From Phyllostachys edulis (Eukaryota > Streptophyta > Magnoliopsida > Poales > Poaceae), in NCBI GenBank assembly GCA_036346405.1, contig CM070548.1, positions 73,255,739-73,319,738 of the forward strand: 64,000 nt of DNA. The letters run 5' to 3'. The translations under genes and the position numbers were made by a program. This document shows, one piece after another, positions 11,345-21,300 of this stretch (the stretch's first letter is position 1; the number at the start of each line of letters is the position of its first letter). Below the pieces are notes generated by a model, which saw only the letters and a program-made list of their open reading frames with translations, ran no database searches and was not told the DNA's origin.

Positions 11345-11600
11345 ATTTAACGGCAATTAGCGCAATTGACGACAATTAACAATATTTAACGATAATTAAC
11401 GACAACTAACACAATTGACTACAATTAACGCAATTGACTATAATTAACGACGACTACCGCAATTAACGCAATTGACTACAATTACCGCAATTGACTACAA
11501 TTAACGACGACTACCACAATTAACGTAATTGATTGTATTTGACGACAATTAACGCAATAGACCACAATTAACAACAATTATTACAATAAACAAGTATTAC
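11345..11600. repeat. Degenerate minisatellite, ACAATTAACG/CAATTGACT units
   Basis: A run of imperfect 9-11-bp units alternating forms of ACAATTAACG and CAATTGACTA, with larger recurring blocks such as ACTACAATTAACGACGACTA. It grades at 11600-11695 into ATTACATAAATAA/ACAATAAA low-complexity DNA. No coding potential. Confidence 0.8.
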
Positions 11601-11699
11601 ATAAATAAATATAATAAATAATTATTACATAAATAATCACAATAAACAATTATTACAATAAAAAACTATTACATAATTAATTAATTTACAATAAAAAAG

Positions 11700-11940
11700 A
11701 AAAAATTAAAAGGAAGAGTGGCTAGCGTTGCGGCGCAGTGGCAGTGACGAGGGGATGAGGGCGGCGGTGGTGCCTCAGGGGAGGAGGAAGAGGGAGGGCA
11801 ACAGAGGAGGAGGACGGCGATTGAGGCGGCGGCATCGGGGGAGGAGGAGGAGGCTGCGACGGCTCGGGGGAGGAGCAGTGGCGTCGGGGGATGCGTAGAT
11901 CCGGTGGGGCGGCACCTGGAGGAGGCGGTCGGCGCCCGGC
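11700..11940 (-). other. GC-rich block with proline-rich open frames
   Basis: Strongly purine-rich on the plus strand (GGGGAGGAGGA-type). Two overlapping minus-strand frames translate to proline/serine-rich sequence. There is no domain, and the bias alone explains the openness. It abuts the LTR of element A and is probably ordinary GC-rich host DNA. Confidence 0.3.
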
Positions 11941-12754
11941 TAAAGAATCTAGACCCACCATTATGTGTTAATAGAATGTTTTGGTAATTAATGACAATTG
12001 TCATGTGGACTAATATTTGCGTGAGTTAGTGAAATAGGTTAAGTCACATGATGATGAAGAGAGTTGATGGCTCAAAGTGTTGAAGACCATCAATTCAAGA
12101 AGAGAATGCATCATGTGTTGATGCATATCAAGATCTCGTAGAGGAGATGATCATGAGTTGATCATCAAGTCAAAACAAGATCATCATGTGTTGATGATAT
12201 TCAAGTCAAGAGCTTGGAGTAGAGGATGCATCATGGGTTGATGCATATCAAAGTCAAGAACCCGGAATTGAAGTAAAGATGTGCGTCATCAAGCTTTAAG
12301 TGAATGTGCAAGGCAAAGGTATGACTAGCTAGGGCTAAGGATGTGTTCCTAGTCTTTTAACAACTTTGGTGTTTGGCTGGAAGACCGGATTGCTAGTATG
12401 TGGTGTCATACTATTAAGAGGGGTCTTGACTAGTAGCTTGAGAGTATCATGTGTTGATATCTCGTTGTACTTGCTCTAGCTCTCGTTAGCATATTGCCAA
12501 TATTTGTGAATGTGTTTTGCAAATAGTTGAGGCTCATGCATAATTCTTGTAGCATGTGATTTTAGTTTGCGAATGTGTTTTGCAAATGGTTTAAGTCCAT
12601 GTACCTTATTCCTTGTGGTGTGATTCTAAAAGTTGGCAAATGTGTTTTGCAACTTGTTGAGAATTTGCATTTATCTCTTGTTTGCATCATGCCTCAATTG
12701 GCAAATGTGTTTTGCAAATTGAGTTGAAGCGAAGTTCTCTCTCTCAGCTCTAGT

Positions 12755-13041
12755 GGTCTGACCGCAGGCCATTGGGCGGTCTGACCGGCCCATCATTCTA
12801 TGTGACTGGGCTGAGCAATGGTCTTTGTGAACTAGCGGTTTGACCGCCAGTAGTGACCGGTCTGACCGGTGGGTGTCCGGTCTAACCGTCATGTGTTGGC
12901 CGGTCTAACCGGACTCCGGTCAATATCTCCGATCAGCTTTTTCTAGAGAATGTATTTTTCTGGTTTTGGCTTGCTCCTTTGTGGAGTGGTCTGACCGCCC
13001 CTCTAGCGGTCTGACCGACCATTGGATGGCGGTCAGACCGG
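12755..13041. promoter_or_regulatory. Array of CGGTCTGACCG dyads in LTR A
   Basis: About ten copies of the near-palindrome CGGTC-T-GACCG. Examples lie at 12755-12764, 12776-12790, 12835-12848, 12857-12870, 12876-12890, 12898-12912, 12987-13000 and 13005-13020, with an opposite-strand form at 13028-13041. Spacing is irregular. The array ends about 55 bp upstream of the TATA box, where U3 control elements would lie. Confidence 0.75.
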
Positions 13042-13095
13042 GGTTCCTTGCTTTTTCAGCAGATTCTCTCCAACGGCTAGTTTCTCTTGTGTGGG

Positions 13096-13103
13096 TATAA
13101 ATA
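13096..13103 (+). promoter_or_regulatory. TATA box of LTR A
   Basis: TATAAATA in the context GTGTGGGTATAAATACCCC, about 770 bp before the LTR end. A matching GGTATAAATAACCC lies in copia C's LTR at 58781. Confidence 0.7.
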
Positions 13104-13864
13104 CCCCTTGTGGCTGGTTGTGGGGGTGTGTTGCTGGTGCTATTCATTCCCTTGAGCTAAGAGCAAGCCCTTTTATCTCTTATGTGTATGTGTTGCACTT
13201 AGTGAGCTTAAAAAGCAAACCCTAAGCCCATGTGTTGCATTAGATAGTGGACTGTGTATCCATTGAGCTTAGACACTTGATTCGTTCAAGTGAGTGTCTC
13301 CGACTTGTTACTCTTGGTGTTTGCCGACACCTAGACGGTTTGGAGGAGTTGCGCCGGTAATCTTCTCAAAGAAGGTTGTGAGAAGACCCGGGTGGTTGTG
13401 AGTGGTTTGGTGGTCACCATCTTCGGAGTGGAGGAAGAACAACCCCGAGTGGATCGAAGTGTTGGTTCGTGTTGGAGCCGTTCCAAGTGGTTAGACTTAC
13501 CTCGGAGGTGTTGGCTCAATTGTGGAGCCAGTCCAATTTGGTTGGGCTTACCTCAACGTGGATTAGGGGAGACCGGCAAGTCTCCGAACACCACGGTAAA
13601 ACATTATTGTGTCATTGTGGTTTGTTCTCTTGTATTTTACTTTGTGCAATTTATATTCCTTGTATCAAATTGCTTACATGTCTTTATATGATTGCTATCA
13701 TTATCAATAGACTTATATTGTTGGTGCACTTAGTCAAGACTAGTGATATAGGTTTTAATTTAGCAAAATCGAATTGATTTACAATTCCACATAAAACTCG
13801 GTTAAAAAAATTTTAAAACCGCCTATTCACCCCCCCCTCTAGTCGGCCTCCTCGATCTTAGAAG

Positions 13865-13881
13865 TGGTATCAGAGCTTGGT
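13865..13881 (+). other. Primer-binding site of copia A
   Basis: TGGTATCAGAGCTTGGT, matching the initiator-methionine tRNA 3' end, two bases after the LTR. Confidence 0.9.
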
Positions 13882-13919
13882 CTCTCTTTTATTAGACTTA
13901 ACCGTCTAGAGAGTAAAGG

Positions 13920-15911
13920 ATGACGACTATGGACTTCATGCATCCTGGTAGCGCAACACACTTTGTTGGTTTAAATTATGCTTATTGGAAAATTAGAATG
14001 ATCATCTATATTAAGGCCATGGGGCCAAACCTATGGAGAATTGTTGATACGGGTTTTGCTACTCCAATTGATCCACAAAACCCCACTCAAAGGGAAGAGC
14101 AAAACTTGCAACACGATGCTCGAGCTTTAAGTGCTCTCTATAGCGCCTTGAGTGTGGAGGAGTTCAATAGAGTGAGCAATCTTGAAAATGCTCATGATGT
14201 TTGGACAACTCTCATAAAAATTCATGAGGGAACCTCCACAGTCAAAGAAGCTAAATTGCATAGGCTAAAACTCAAATATGAGTCATTTACCATGTTGTCT
14301 CATGAGAGCATCAATGAGATGTATTCTAGAATGAACAACATAGTAAATGAGCTCAAAGGCCTATCTTGTGATTTAACCGATCTTGATATTGTACGTAAGA
14401 TACTTAGGGCGCTACCGGACAAATACCAGACCTTGGTGATATTATTCCTCAATTCATCCGAATTACCAAGGATGACTCCTGCCACTCTCTTGGGCAATTT
14501 CATCACTAATAAGATGTACAAAAATGACAAAGATGAGCTCAAGGAGGGGGGCCTCACCTTCAAGCAAAAGAATTCATGCTGTCAAAGCCAAATATGATTC
14601 GAGTGAAGATGATGATCAAAATAAGGAAAATGATGACACTGAAGAAGAAATGATCACTCTCATGAGTGAAATGGAATATCTCATAAAGAGACGAAACTCG
14701 CATAAAAATTCAAGCTCATCTTCGAATACAAAGCACCACAAGACTCTAAGGTGCTACAACTGTCAAAGAAAGGGACACATTGCTTCAAAGTGTCCTTATG
14801 GAGAGGAAGATGAAGAAGATCCCAAATTGTCATCAAGAAAGAAGAATGATGGCAAAACAAGACATTTTGCCAGGCTAGCCATAAAGGATGATCCATCAAA
14901 CCTCTCAAATGCAAATAAAGCTCCAGCACTATTTGACATGTCTACATGCTTCATGGCAAAAGGTAATCATGAGGTAAATGACGATGATGAGCCTTCATAT
15001 GATGATTTGATAGATATGCTAGAGGATCTAAATGAATACCTTGGCAAAGAGAAGTCAAAATTCAAAGTCTTAAAGAAATAATTTCTTTCTCTCAAGGATT
15101 CTTATGAGGGGCTAAAAGTATCTCACGAGACTCTCCTTCTCAAGGAGTTCACTAGCTCCAAGGTGGATTTAGGCATTACATGTAATTTATTAGATAATAT
15201 GCCATGTATAGCTCCTAGCCCTTGCAGTTGATTTATGGTTAGCATATCCACTTCTTGTGATGATTTGCTAGATAATCCTTGTAGCTCAAAAATAGATGCT
15301 TCTACTTCCTCTATGCTTGTTGAGACTAACCTTTCAGATGAAAACAAAGAGCTCAAGGATTAAGTCACCAAATTAAAAAATGACTTGAAAAGAATCTTCA
15401 AAGGGAAGGCCACTCTCGATGACATATTGAGCAAGCAAAAAAGCTTGCAAGACTAGAGTGGAATTGGTTTCACTCCCAAGAAGAAGAAAAATAGTAATAC
15501 AAGGCACAATGCAAGACACACGAAGAATGTCAAGTACTTTGGATGCAATGAGAAGGGCCACAATACCTCGGTGTGCCCAAATCAAATAGATGTCAAGTCA
15601 AGATATTCAAAGAAGAGGCGAACCGACAAGGAGCAAGAGAAGAAGACAAGAAGGGGAAGTAAGAGCCCAACTTGCTACAATTACCGGAAAAGGGATATTT
15701 TAGTAAGAATTGTCCAAAAGGTATCTCTTCTAAGCCTATTGTCTATAATTATCATTATTTGCTTAGGAATGGTAAAAATGGCAATGTGTTTGCTAGAATT
15801 GTTAGTTCACCAAAAATTATTGCTAAGGCGGTATGGGTGCCCAAATCTATTGTGACTAACATTCATGGACCCAACCAAGTATTGGGTATCAAAATACACT
15901 TAAATGCTTAA
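13920..15911 (+). pseudogene. Gag of copia A, frameshifted
   Basis: It opens MTTMDFMHPGSATHFVGLNY (the FxGxNYxYWK start of copia Gag), then the UBN2-type Gag domain (ENAHDVWTTLIKIHEGTSTV, RKILRALPDKYQTLV). A frame change near 14545 moves to the frame with a CCHC knuckle, CYNCQRKGHIASKCP (about 14752). A coiled-coil-like region with three in-frame stops follows, then a second knuckle (CNEKGHNTSVCP, about 15543). The tail AVWVPKSIVTNIHGPNQVLG (about 15830) is usual just before protease. There is no protease after it. Confidence 0.85.
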
Positions 15912-16960
15912 TAGGTACTTGGAGAGGCATTGGAAGCTTAGCTTATTCATATAAAAGTGGATTCCATCACATATCAAAATTAAAGCCAAGCTTGAGGATG
16001 ATCACTTCATATCATAAACCAGTGCTATCTCAGTAACAAGTATTTACATTGAAGAATCTAACCCTTATGCCATGTGTAGGTTGCATTCATGAAAATCTTT
16101 TTCAAAATGCGTTCTTGCTCTTGTTCAAAATCTTGTTTATTTCGATCTTGAGCAAGATGGTTAGTAGCACATTAAGGGGAGCACTAAATCATAATCATGT
16201 ATATCACATCCCAAAGTGTGCCCAAATTGATTAAGTGCTAGTATTGTTTTTCAAAATTGAGCCTTTTAGTCAAAAGTAAAAAATTTCATAAATATTAGTA
16301 ATCTTTTGAAAAACTAGTTGTGAAATGTATACAAATGCTATTCAAAGGTTTCCCAAAAGTTTTGGCTCAAGAAAAACCAATTTTAAGTGAAAATGAGTTT
16401 CTAGCCAAAATTATAGATCATAGCATCTTGTTTTTGACATAAACTATATTTCTGTGTAAAATCTATTCTAAAAGGAATTTGAAAACCTTCCCAAAAGAAA
16501 TAACCTAGAGTTGGCTATTCTAAACCCTTTTGGTATTCACAAGATTTTCAAAAAGGCCAACCTAGCAAAAGTTATTTGATTTTGAAACTCGTCTAAAATC
16601 CTATTTTGACCTAAGTGGTCACTTTCTAACACTTAAGTGAGTTTTGCCATATGAGCCAAAATTATTCACATGAATAGGTCCATAATGGTATTAATGACTC
16701 ATACATAAAATTGGATGCTCTAAATTTTCATCATATGCTCATTTGGATCTTTTGAAGAAGTTTCATGAAAATAAGATTTCATTTGCGAAAACAAAAGCTT
16801 AATTGATAAAAACTATTTAAGAATTGGATTTTTAAGGGCCATATAAGTTGGAAATACTTAAAATATGTTTGTTTGATTGATTGTGTGAAAATTTGGAGCA
16901 AAATACAAAAATTCCTTCTATTCTCAAATCCAATACTGAATCTGCTGCAAGTTTCAGTCT
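15912..16960. other. Non-coding segment of copia A after gag
   Basis: Where pol should start, the sequence becomes AT-rich with no pol motif. It contains GGGGAGCACT and AAGTGTGCCCAAATTGATTA. The general character matches the stretch after RNase H in copia C (54856-55060), so pol appears to have been deleted cleanly from gag's end to the post-pol region. Confidence 0.6.
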
Positions 16961-16963
16961 TAA

Positions 16964-17663
16964 CCGGTCTGACCGGCCATCCCATGCGGTCTAACTGCAA
17001 GCCCACTGGTCTAACCGCCATATGCCCAGCAGTCTGACCGGTTTTGCATGAAGAACCTTATATCTCCACCCAAACTGTTATATTCTTACTTGGTTCTTCC
17101 TCCACCCGAAAACCTCTTTGTCTCTCTCCCTCCGGCCGTCTTCACCCTCCTTGGCCCGAATTTAACTCTCCGGCCATCTCTTGTGCATCACGAGGTAATC
17201 TATCAATTCCCCTTCACCTCCTCTCTCTATTCCTTGGTTTGGCATGAGTTTTTATTTGATAAATCTCAAATGCCATGGAACCCTAGGTAAGAGTGTTCAT
17301 CAAAATCCGACTATTGGCACTTCAATTTCATTCCAAGGATTCATCTCCCTTGATTCTCCTTTTCATCTAAGCTGGTAATCCCTATTTCCCTACTTACGAA
17401 TTTATCCACATTGTGATCTGCCCCAAAATCTCTAGGGTGTCATAAAATCCTAAATTCCTTCAAAATTGGTGGCAAATGTTTAGTATGCAAGTAGATAAGG
17501 ATTAGAGTAACAAGTTTTCATTATGCCATTGCTTAGAATCTCCAAGTTTGGGTTGATCCCAAGACCAGTTCTCTTTTTGTCGTTGGCGGTCTGACCGGCT
17601 GTACATGGCGGTCTGACCGGCCATGCTGGCGATTCGACCGGCCATGGCAGCGATCTGACCGCC
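16964..17663 (+). promoter_or_regulatory. Leader-like segment of copia A with two dyad clusters
   Basis: Four CGGTCTGACCG-type dyads at 16964-17041 and four more at 17586-17663, flanking a CT-rich stretch (17085-17230) and donor-like sites such as CCCTAG|GTAAGA (17287). The same order (dyads, CT-rich leader, donor, 3' frame) occurs in copia C at 55080-55850 with a different dyad sequence. I read it as a promoter and 5' leader for the 3' frame; that is inference. Confidence 0.5.
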
Positions 17664-17664
17664 T

Positions 17665-17994
17665 ATGACAAAGAGGACTGATAGATGGCATTCTGGATAT
17701 TTGTCAATTTATTCCTTGAATTCCTTTGACATTCTTCACTCCTTTCACAACGACAATGCCCGCAAGCAAACAGTGAATCGTTTCGCAGCTCCTCCATCTT
17801 CATCAAAAGGAAAAGCTCCTGTAGAGGATAAAAATGAAGATGAGATTGAAGAAGAAGAAGAAGAAGAAGAAGAGAGCGGAAACAACAGTGACAACAATAA
17901 CAACAGTGATGAGATTTATGAAGAGTCAAACAATGATGAGGAAGAGGATGAGGATAATGCTCCTGATCAATCTCAGTTTATTGGAGTGGTCTGA
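17665..17994 (+). pseudogene. Start of the 3' accessory frame of copia A, acidic
   Basis: An open frame with a small polar start (RFAAPPSSSKGKAPVED), then a strongly acidic, asparagine-rich tract. It parallels the start of copia C's 3' frame (serine/proline stretch, then acidic). An ATG at 17756 (MPASKQ) is out of frame by one base, so a frameshift has probably occurred. The frame ends in a dyad copy (GGTCTGACCGCC) at the element's truncation point. Confidence 0.45.
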
Positions 17995-18159
17995 CCGCCG
18001 CCACACCACCGAGAGCTCGAATCTGGCTGTCGGGAGCTCAGTGGAGATGCTCCCTCGCTGGATCCACCGGATCTGGCCAATCGCCACCTTGTTGCTTTGT
18101 TACCGGAAGAGAAAGAAAGAGAGGGGGAGAGGGAGGAGTGAAGAGGAGGGCAACACGCG

Positions 18160-18167
18160 ATGGAGAG
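18160..18167. repeat. Left target-site duplication of the hAT
   Basis: ATGGAGAG, matching ATGGAGAA at 61002-61009 in seven of eight bases. Eight bp is the hAT target-site length. Confidence 0.75.
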
Positions 18168-18193
18168 GAGGGATGGCAATGGCCCTATTCCCC
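18168..18193 (+). repeat. Left TIR of the hAT
   Basis: Pairs with the reverse complement of 60976-61001, with four mismatches in 26 bp. Confidence 0.85.
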
Positions 18194-19149
18194 ATTCCTC
18201 GATGGGGAATTCACCTATTAGGGGGTGGGTTTGGGACTATTTCATTCTCCACGGGAATACTAATATGAAAAAAGCATTCCCCATCGAGTGAGGCGGGGCC
18301 AGGGCTATTCCCCTACTCCCCATCCCTGTTACCCGATGGGCCCCAGATAACACAATTACAACCCACTCCCTTAAGGCCCGTAACCAAGTGCATTTGTGCA
18401 TAACCCTAGCAGTGTCATACTTTTCCTCCCCAGTCCCCATTTCCCCTTCGTTCCCATCCCAGTCGCCGCCCCCCAAGTCCCCAAGACCCCAATGTCCCCA
18501 ACCAGTCCCGCTCCCACAGCAATCCCGCACTCCTGCAGTCCTGCTCCTCCTCCCCAACAGCTTGACGCCTCCTCCGACGCCGCCTTTGTCTGCCTCCTCC
18601 CTTCCCCTCCGACGCCAACCTCCATCACCAAGCGCAGCCTCGTCGTCGTCCTCATCCCCAAGCGTCGCCTCGGTTGCCACTGACCCACTCCATCAAGGCA
18701 ACCTACTCCGACCGCTGCATCGCCCGGACGCTGGGGTCTCCGCCTCCCGCCGATCCCAATCGACGCCGCCGCCACCCCTCCTCGTTGTCGCCACCTCAGT
18801 TCGTCACCGCCGCCGCCGCCAGTGGTAATCCATCACCTTCCCCTCATTCCTTCATACATGTGTTCACGAGGATGTGTAATACTAGTACTACTGCTTGGTC
18901 TCCTGATTTCATTATGAGCTTCTGTTAGATTCTGGTATATGAGGTTCTGTTGGTACTTGTGTATTTGAGCTTCTGTTAGATTCATATCCAGATTTGTGTA
19001 TATGACTATGAGCTTGTGTATATGAGCATCTGTTATATTCATATCTAGATTTGTGTATATGAGCTTGTGGTACTTGTGTTAGATTTATATCCAGATTTGT
19101 GTATACGAGCTTCACTAATGCTTAATATCTTAACATATCCAGATTTATA
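18194..19149 (+). other. 5' untranslated region of hAT H with a minisatellite
   Basis: GC- and CT-rich to about 18830, where open frames in several phases give proline/serine-rich translations with no domain. At 18915-19145 there are four to five imperfect copies of a unit of about 40 bp containing TTCATATCCAGATTTGTGTA. This is probably the leader and leader intron of the transposase gene. Confidence 0.55.
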
Positions 19150-20300
19150 ATGTCGACCCCTCATACTGAAACTAGTAGCCAATGCCTAGCTCTAGAACTA
19201 TCATCCTCGAGAGCCACACCCTCTTCACAACGAGAGTCTGCTCCTGAGTCTGTTAATGACTCAAAAGCGCCAGTGGATGTGGATATGAATGAGGAGGAGA
19301 TTGAAATTTCAGATGATGAAAACGAAGATGGCACTGTTAGCTCGAAGAGAAAGTTGACTTCAGTTGTTTGGAAGGAGTTCAAGAGAGTGAAAGTCTTGGG
19401 TCGAATCAAGGTGAAATGTAATCATTGTTTCAAGAAGCTTGGAGGAGAACCGAAAAACGGAACTAAGCATCTTCACGACCATTTGAAGGTATGTCCATAT
19501 AGGAAGAGCAAAATGGCAGCAAACAAGAAGTCATTTTCTCAATCTTCTTTGAGGTTTGGTTCTAAAGAGCAAGGGAAAGTGTCAATGGTGAACTACACAT
19601 TTGATCAAGAGGTTGCCAGAAAGGAGCATGAGGCCATGATGGTGTTGCATGAGTACCCCTTATGTATGGTTGACCATGCTGGTTTTCGAAGATTTGTTAC
19701 CGCTCTTCAGCCCCTATTCAAGATGGTGTCAAGGAACACTATTAGGTATGAAATGTTTAAATTATTATTTGTCAATTGTGATTTCCAAATTTTCTATGTA
19801 TTCCAATTCCTGATTGTCATTTACCAATTGCTAGGAAGGACATTATGGACCAATACAAAGAAGAAAGGAAGAAGGCTATTGAGTACATGGCGGGAAATAG
19901 ATCAAGGGTTGCTATCACTAGTGATATGTGGACGTCTGACAACCAAAAGAAAGGATACATGGCTATCACTGCCCATTTTATCGATGACTTATGAAAGCTT
20001 AGGAGTATTGTCATGAGGTAATTTCTTGTTGTTGTAGTGCTGTCCAACATTCGTTCCTGTTGCTCATGAACTTTCACTATTATTGTTCTAACTTTTACAC
20101 TTTTTGTAGGTTCATTTATGTCCTAGCTCCACATACTGCAGAAGTTATTGCTGATGAACTTACTGAATCCTTGCTTGCTTGGAATCTTGATGAGAAGCTA
20201 TCTACTGTGACTCTTGACAATTGCTCTAAAAATGACAAAACAATTGATTTGTTAGTGAAGAAGATTGGGCCGAATAAGCTTATGGTGAAAGGTACGATAA
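19150..20300 (+). pseudogene. hAT transposase, 5' half
   Basis: Exon 1 (19150 to about 19744) encodes an acidic N-terminus (EEIEISDDENEDG) and a BED zinc finger (VKCNHCFKKL, KHLHDHLKVCP), then FTDQEV-like and FRRFVTALQP motifs. An intron (donor near 19745, acceptor TTGCTAG at 19836) leads to exon 2 with VAITSDMWTSDNQKKGYMAI, the catalytic-domain start. A TGA at 19992-19994 sits where hAT proteins have tryptophan (DLWKL-like), so it is a TGG-to-TGA change. A second intron (20018-20109) precedes exon 3 (RFIYVLAPHTAE, VTLDNCSKND), which stops at the copia C insertion. Confidence 0.9.
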
Positions 20301-20398
20301 TGAAAGCATCTAGGCCCCTAAAAAAATTGTTTTGGTAATTAATGATAATATGTGAATATGGGACTAACATGTTTATTGAGTATTTATAAGGTTAAGTC
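20301..20398 (+). repeat. Start of the 5' LTR of copia C (truncated)
   Basis: TGAAAGCATCTAGGCCCC and the following bases match 57930 to about 58027 nearly base for base until GGTTAAGTC, where gypsy B sequence begins. Confidence 0.9.
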
Positions 20399-20517
20399 CT
20401 AACGAGGATCTAATAATCCTCATTTTATCATTTATCTATAATTCTTATTATGGGTAAATATGACGTCATATGGTCCCTGAGTATACCCCATATATTTACA
20501 AGGGAGAAGCCAACCAG

Positions 20518-20690
20518 GTGGTCGTAAGTTCTTCTACGACCACTCCTATAATCGTAAGTCCTGCTATGACTACCTCATGGTCGTAAGTTCTTCTACGATC
20601 ACTATCCAGTAGTAAATTATTCTACGACTACCCTATGGTCGTAAGCTCTTCTACGACCAGATCAGCTATGACCACCCTATGATCAATAGA
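20518..20690. promoter_or_regulatory. Array of GGTCGTA..TACGACC hairpins in LTR B
   Basis: About five units of roughly 30 bp. The best are GGTCGTAAGTTCTTCTACGA followed by CC, in which GGTCGTA and TACGACC form a 7-bp stem with an 8-base loop. Later units are degenerate. The array lies about 220 bp upstream of the TATA box. Confidence 0.7.
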
Positions 20691-20909
20691 GCCTACAGAC
20701 GAGTGGGTCCAATTGATTGGGGAATTCAAGCAGTCAATATACGTTGTTATTCTACGGAGTAACAGCACATAATACTCCATTATCTCTGACAAGTAACTGC
20801 CAGACGGCACAGAGGAGTTAATACCCCGGTGATTACTGCAAACATGCGCCTGTTATAGGAACTGATGATGCGCCACTTCACTTTGAGAAACGGCCACTCC
20901 TTCACCAAC

Positions 20910-20919
20910 TATATAAAGG
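20910..20919 (+). promoter_or_regulatory. TATA box of LTR B
   Basis: TATATAAAGG, about 280 bp before the LTR end, a usual position for a gypsy LTR promoter. Confidence 0.65.
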
Positions 20920-21193
20920 TGGCAGTCAGAGAGGAACGGGATGGACAACAGGGAACGAGATAGAAGGCAATCGGGAAGATAGGCACTATCCTCTGTAATA
21001 GCCTTTGTCTTTCTCCTGATTGTAGAAAATACACTCAATACCATACACACACAGGAGTAGGGTTGTTATTCTCTCCGGAGAAGTCCTGAATATGTATAAA
21101 AATCCCGTGTCAATCTCTCTACATGATTTCATTCTTGGAGACCCCCCGAATCAAACAATATTTACGTAAGATCAGTTCTAAAACACCGACAGT

Positions 21194-21211
21194 TGGCGCC
21201 GTTCGTGGGGA
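21194..21211 (+). other. Primer-binding site of gypsy B
   Basis: TGGCGCCGTTCGTGGGGA, close to the TGGCGCCGTTGCCGGGGA site used by Athila/Tat gypsy elements. It starts two bases after the LTR. Confidence 0.8.
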
Positions 21212-21300
21212 CTTTCCGGTAATCTCTTGTGAACATACTCTCTTTTTCCAATCCTCATGCACTCTTGGCCGGAGAATGGAACGAGGAGAACTAGTTCGAC

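Larger units (their letters stand above)
11941..13862 (+). repeat. 5' LTR of copia A
   Basis: About 1.92 kb. Its start (TAAAGAATCTAGACCC, then TGTTTTGGTAATTAATGACA) aligns with the start of copia C's LTR (TGAAAGCATCTAGGCCCC). Its end (TATTCACCCCCCCCTCTAGT, then CGGCC) matches C's end. The terminal TG is mutated to TA. It holds a TATA box at 13096 and about ten CGGTCTGACCG dyads just upstream. From about 12050 to 12280 it also has variants of GATGCATCATGTGTTGATGC. Confidence 0.85.
11941..17996 (+). mobile_element. Copia element A: LTR and gag without pol, 3'-truncated
   Basis: A SIRE/Maximus-like Ty1/copia element. It has a 5' LTR (11941-13862), primer-binding site (13865-13881), gag (13920-15911), a 1-kb non-coding segment, a leader-like segment with dyad motifs and CT-rich sequence (16960-17660), and the start of a 3' acidic frame (17665-17994). 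No protease, integrase, RT or RNase H is present between gag and the 3' region, so A looks like a non-autonomous derivative. No 3' LTR is seen. Recognisable element sequence ends about 17996, just before the flank of the hAT. Confidence 0.8.
20399..21191 (+). repeat. 5' LTR of gypsy B
   Basis: Ends CACCGACA just before the primer-binding site. It contains a hairpin array (20518-20690), a TATA box at 20910 (TATATAAAGG) and AT-rich sequence after it. The left boundary is set only by loss of similarity to copia C's LTR. No TG is seen there, so a few bases may be missing. Confidence 0.7.

Noticed and set aside
12755..13041. CRISPR-like array of repeated dyads
   Set aside because: The repeated unit is only about 11 bp, spacing is irregular, no cas gene is near, and the context is a plant LTR.
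18237..18828. Overlapping open frames on both strands in GC-rich DNA
   Set aside because: Proline/serine- or glycine-rich translations in several phases at once; they lie in the 5' leader of the hAT and show no domain.
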